Assembly: GCA_905197585.1 (NCBI GenBank)
Contig: CAJJZO010000109.1
Location: 1-6,290 of the forward strand
From: an uncultured Collinsella sp.
GTDB taxonomy: Bacteria; Actinomycetota; Coriobacteriia; Coriobacteriales; Coriobacteriaceae
Length of the DNA: 6,290 bases
Direction: 5' to 3'
Under the pieces are notes generated by a model. The model was not told where the DNA came from, did no database searches, and saw nothing but the letters and a program-made list of their open reading frames with translations. Below are positions 5,747-6,290 of the stretch, piece by piece. Made by a program: the position numbers and the translations under genes. Positions within the stretch are counted from its first letter, which is position 1. Every line of letters begins with the position of its first letter.

Positions 5747-6290
5747 ATGTCACTTGCAGCTCAGCAATCGCTTGAATCCCATTACGTTATGCATACCTTT
5801 GGCCGCTCTCCGGTCGAGTTTGTCGAGGGTCACGGCATGAAGCTCACCGGCGACGATGGCCGTGAGTACCTCGACTTTCTTGCCGGCATCGGCGTGTGCA
5901 GCCTAGGTCATGGCGACCCGGCTGTGCTCTCGGCGCTCGAGGCACAGACCAAAAAGCTCATGCATGTCTCCAATTACTTTTACATCGAGCAGCGCGGACA
6001 GGTCGCGGCGCTGCTGTCCAAGCTTGCTAACGACGACGTAGATGGTGCGCGCGTGCTTGCCGATGCCATTGCCGCCGGCGATGAGACCACGGCAGCTGCT
6101 CTTGGTGCCCCGGCTGCGGACGAGCAGGTGTGGGAGACCTTCTTTGCCAACTCTGGCGCCGAGGCCAACGAGGGCTCGATGAAGCTTGCGCGCCTGTACG
6201 CCAAGCGTGCCGGTAATGGCGGCAACACCATCGTGTGCATGCGCGGCGGCTTCCACGGCCGTACGCTCGAGACCATTGCCGCCACCATGC
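5747..6290 (+). CDS. argD: Acetylornithine aminotransferase, N-terminal part (cut by window edge)
   Basis: The first 181 codons of a class-III, PLP-dependent aminotransferase that converts N-acetylglutamate-5-semialdehyde and glutamate to N-acetylornithine and 2-oxoglutarate. Visible landmarks: YVMHTFGRSPVEFVEG (13-28), the start usual for ArgD; GREYLDFLAGIGVCSLGH (38-55); HVSNYFYIEQ (73-82); FFANSGAEANEGSMKLAR (132-149), the PLP-phosphate region; and GGFHGRT (167-173). The PLP lysine lies beyond the window. Between SKLAND and WETFFANSGAEANE there is a stretch of roughly 30 residues (about 97-127, Ala/Asp-rich) longer than the usual short linker. Context after argCJB makes ArgD the best call; ornithine or other class-III aminotransferases share this fold. 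The start is fixed by AAAGG six bases upstream and by the normal N-terminus. Confidence 0.94.
   Translation, partial: MSLAAQQSLESHYVMHTFGRSPVEFVEGHGMKLTGDDGREYLDFLAGIGVCSLGHGDPAVLSALEAQTKKLMHVSNYFYIEQRGQVAALLSKLANDDVDGARVLADAIAAGDETTAAALGAPAADEQVWETFFANSGAEANEGSMKLARLYAKRAGNGGNTIVCMRGGFHGRTLETIAATM

Overview
This 6.3-kb, GC-rich window reads as bacterial chromosome. The gene order, the protein style and the third-position GC/codon habit suggest a Coriobacteriia-type actinobacterium, possibly Collinsella or a relative. That assignment is an inference from recognition; no rRNA or other phylogenetic marker is present. All supported genes lie on the + strand.

Left part (1-1877): the window opens inside the last 48 codons of a membrane protein that looks like an ECF-transporter substrate-binding (S) subunit. 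Its stop codon overlaps by one base the start of a complete EcfT transmembrane coupling subunit. Two tandem, clearly paralogous small proteins of the pyridoxamine-5'-phosphate-oxidase-like (FMN-binding split barrel) fold follow. No ECF ATPase gene is seen inside the window.

Boundary (1878-2142): a 265-bp gene-free stretch separates the two transcription units. It holds a strong 11-bp GC-rich stem-loop (probable terminator), then a pair of ArgR-type operator boxes with the classical 18-3-18 layout, a tentative promoter, and a Shine-Dalgarno sequence sitting in a small hairpin loop just before argC.

Right part (2143-6290): the arginine-biosynthesis genes argC, argJ, argB and the start of argD, which runs off the right edge. 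ArgJ makes N-acetylglutamate and recycles the acetyl group from acetylornithine. ArgB phosphorylates N-acetylglutamate, ArgC reduces the acyl-phosphate to the semialdehyde, and ArgD transaminates this to N-acetylornithine, closing the acetyl cycle at ArgJ. The ArgR boxes before argC imply arginine-dependent repression of the whole cluster. The N-terminal helix region and C-terminal signature of ArgB suggest additional feedback inhibition by arginine.

No mobile element, CRISPR array, tRNA or rRNA was seen. The window is mostly ordinary metabolism. The points most worth a second look are the well-formed ArgR double operator, the ribosome-binding sites in hairpin loops, a C-terminal tail on ArgB, an insertion in ArgD, and a changed residue pair next to the ArgC catalytic cysteine.
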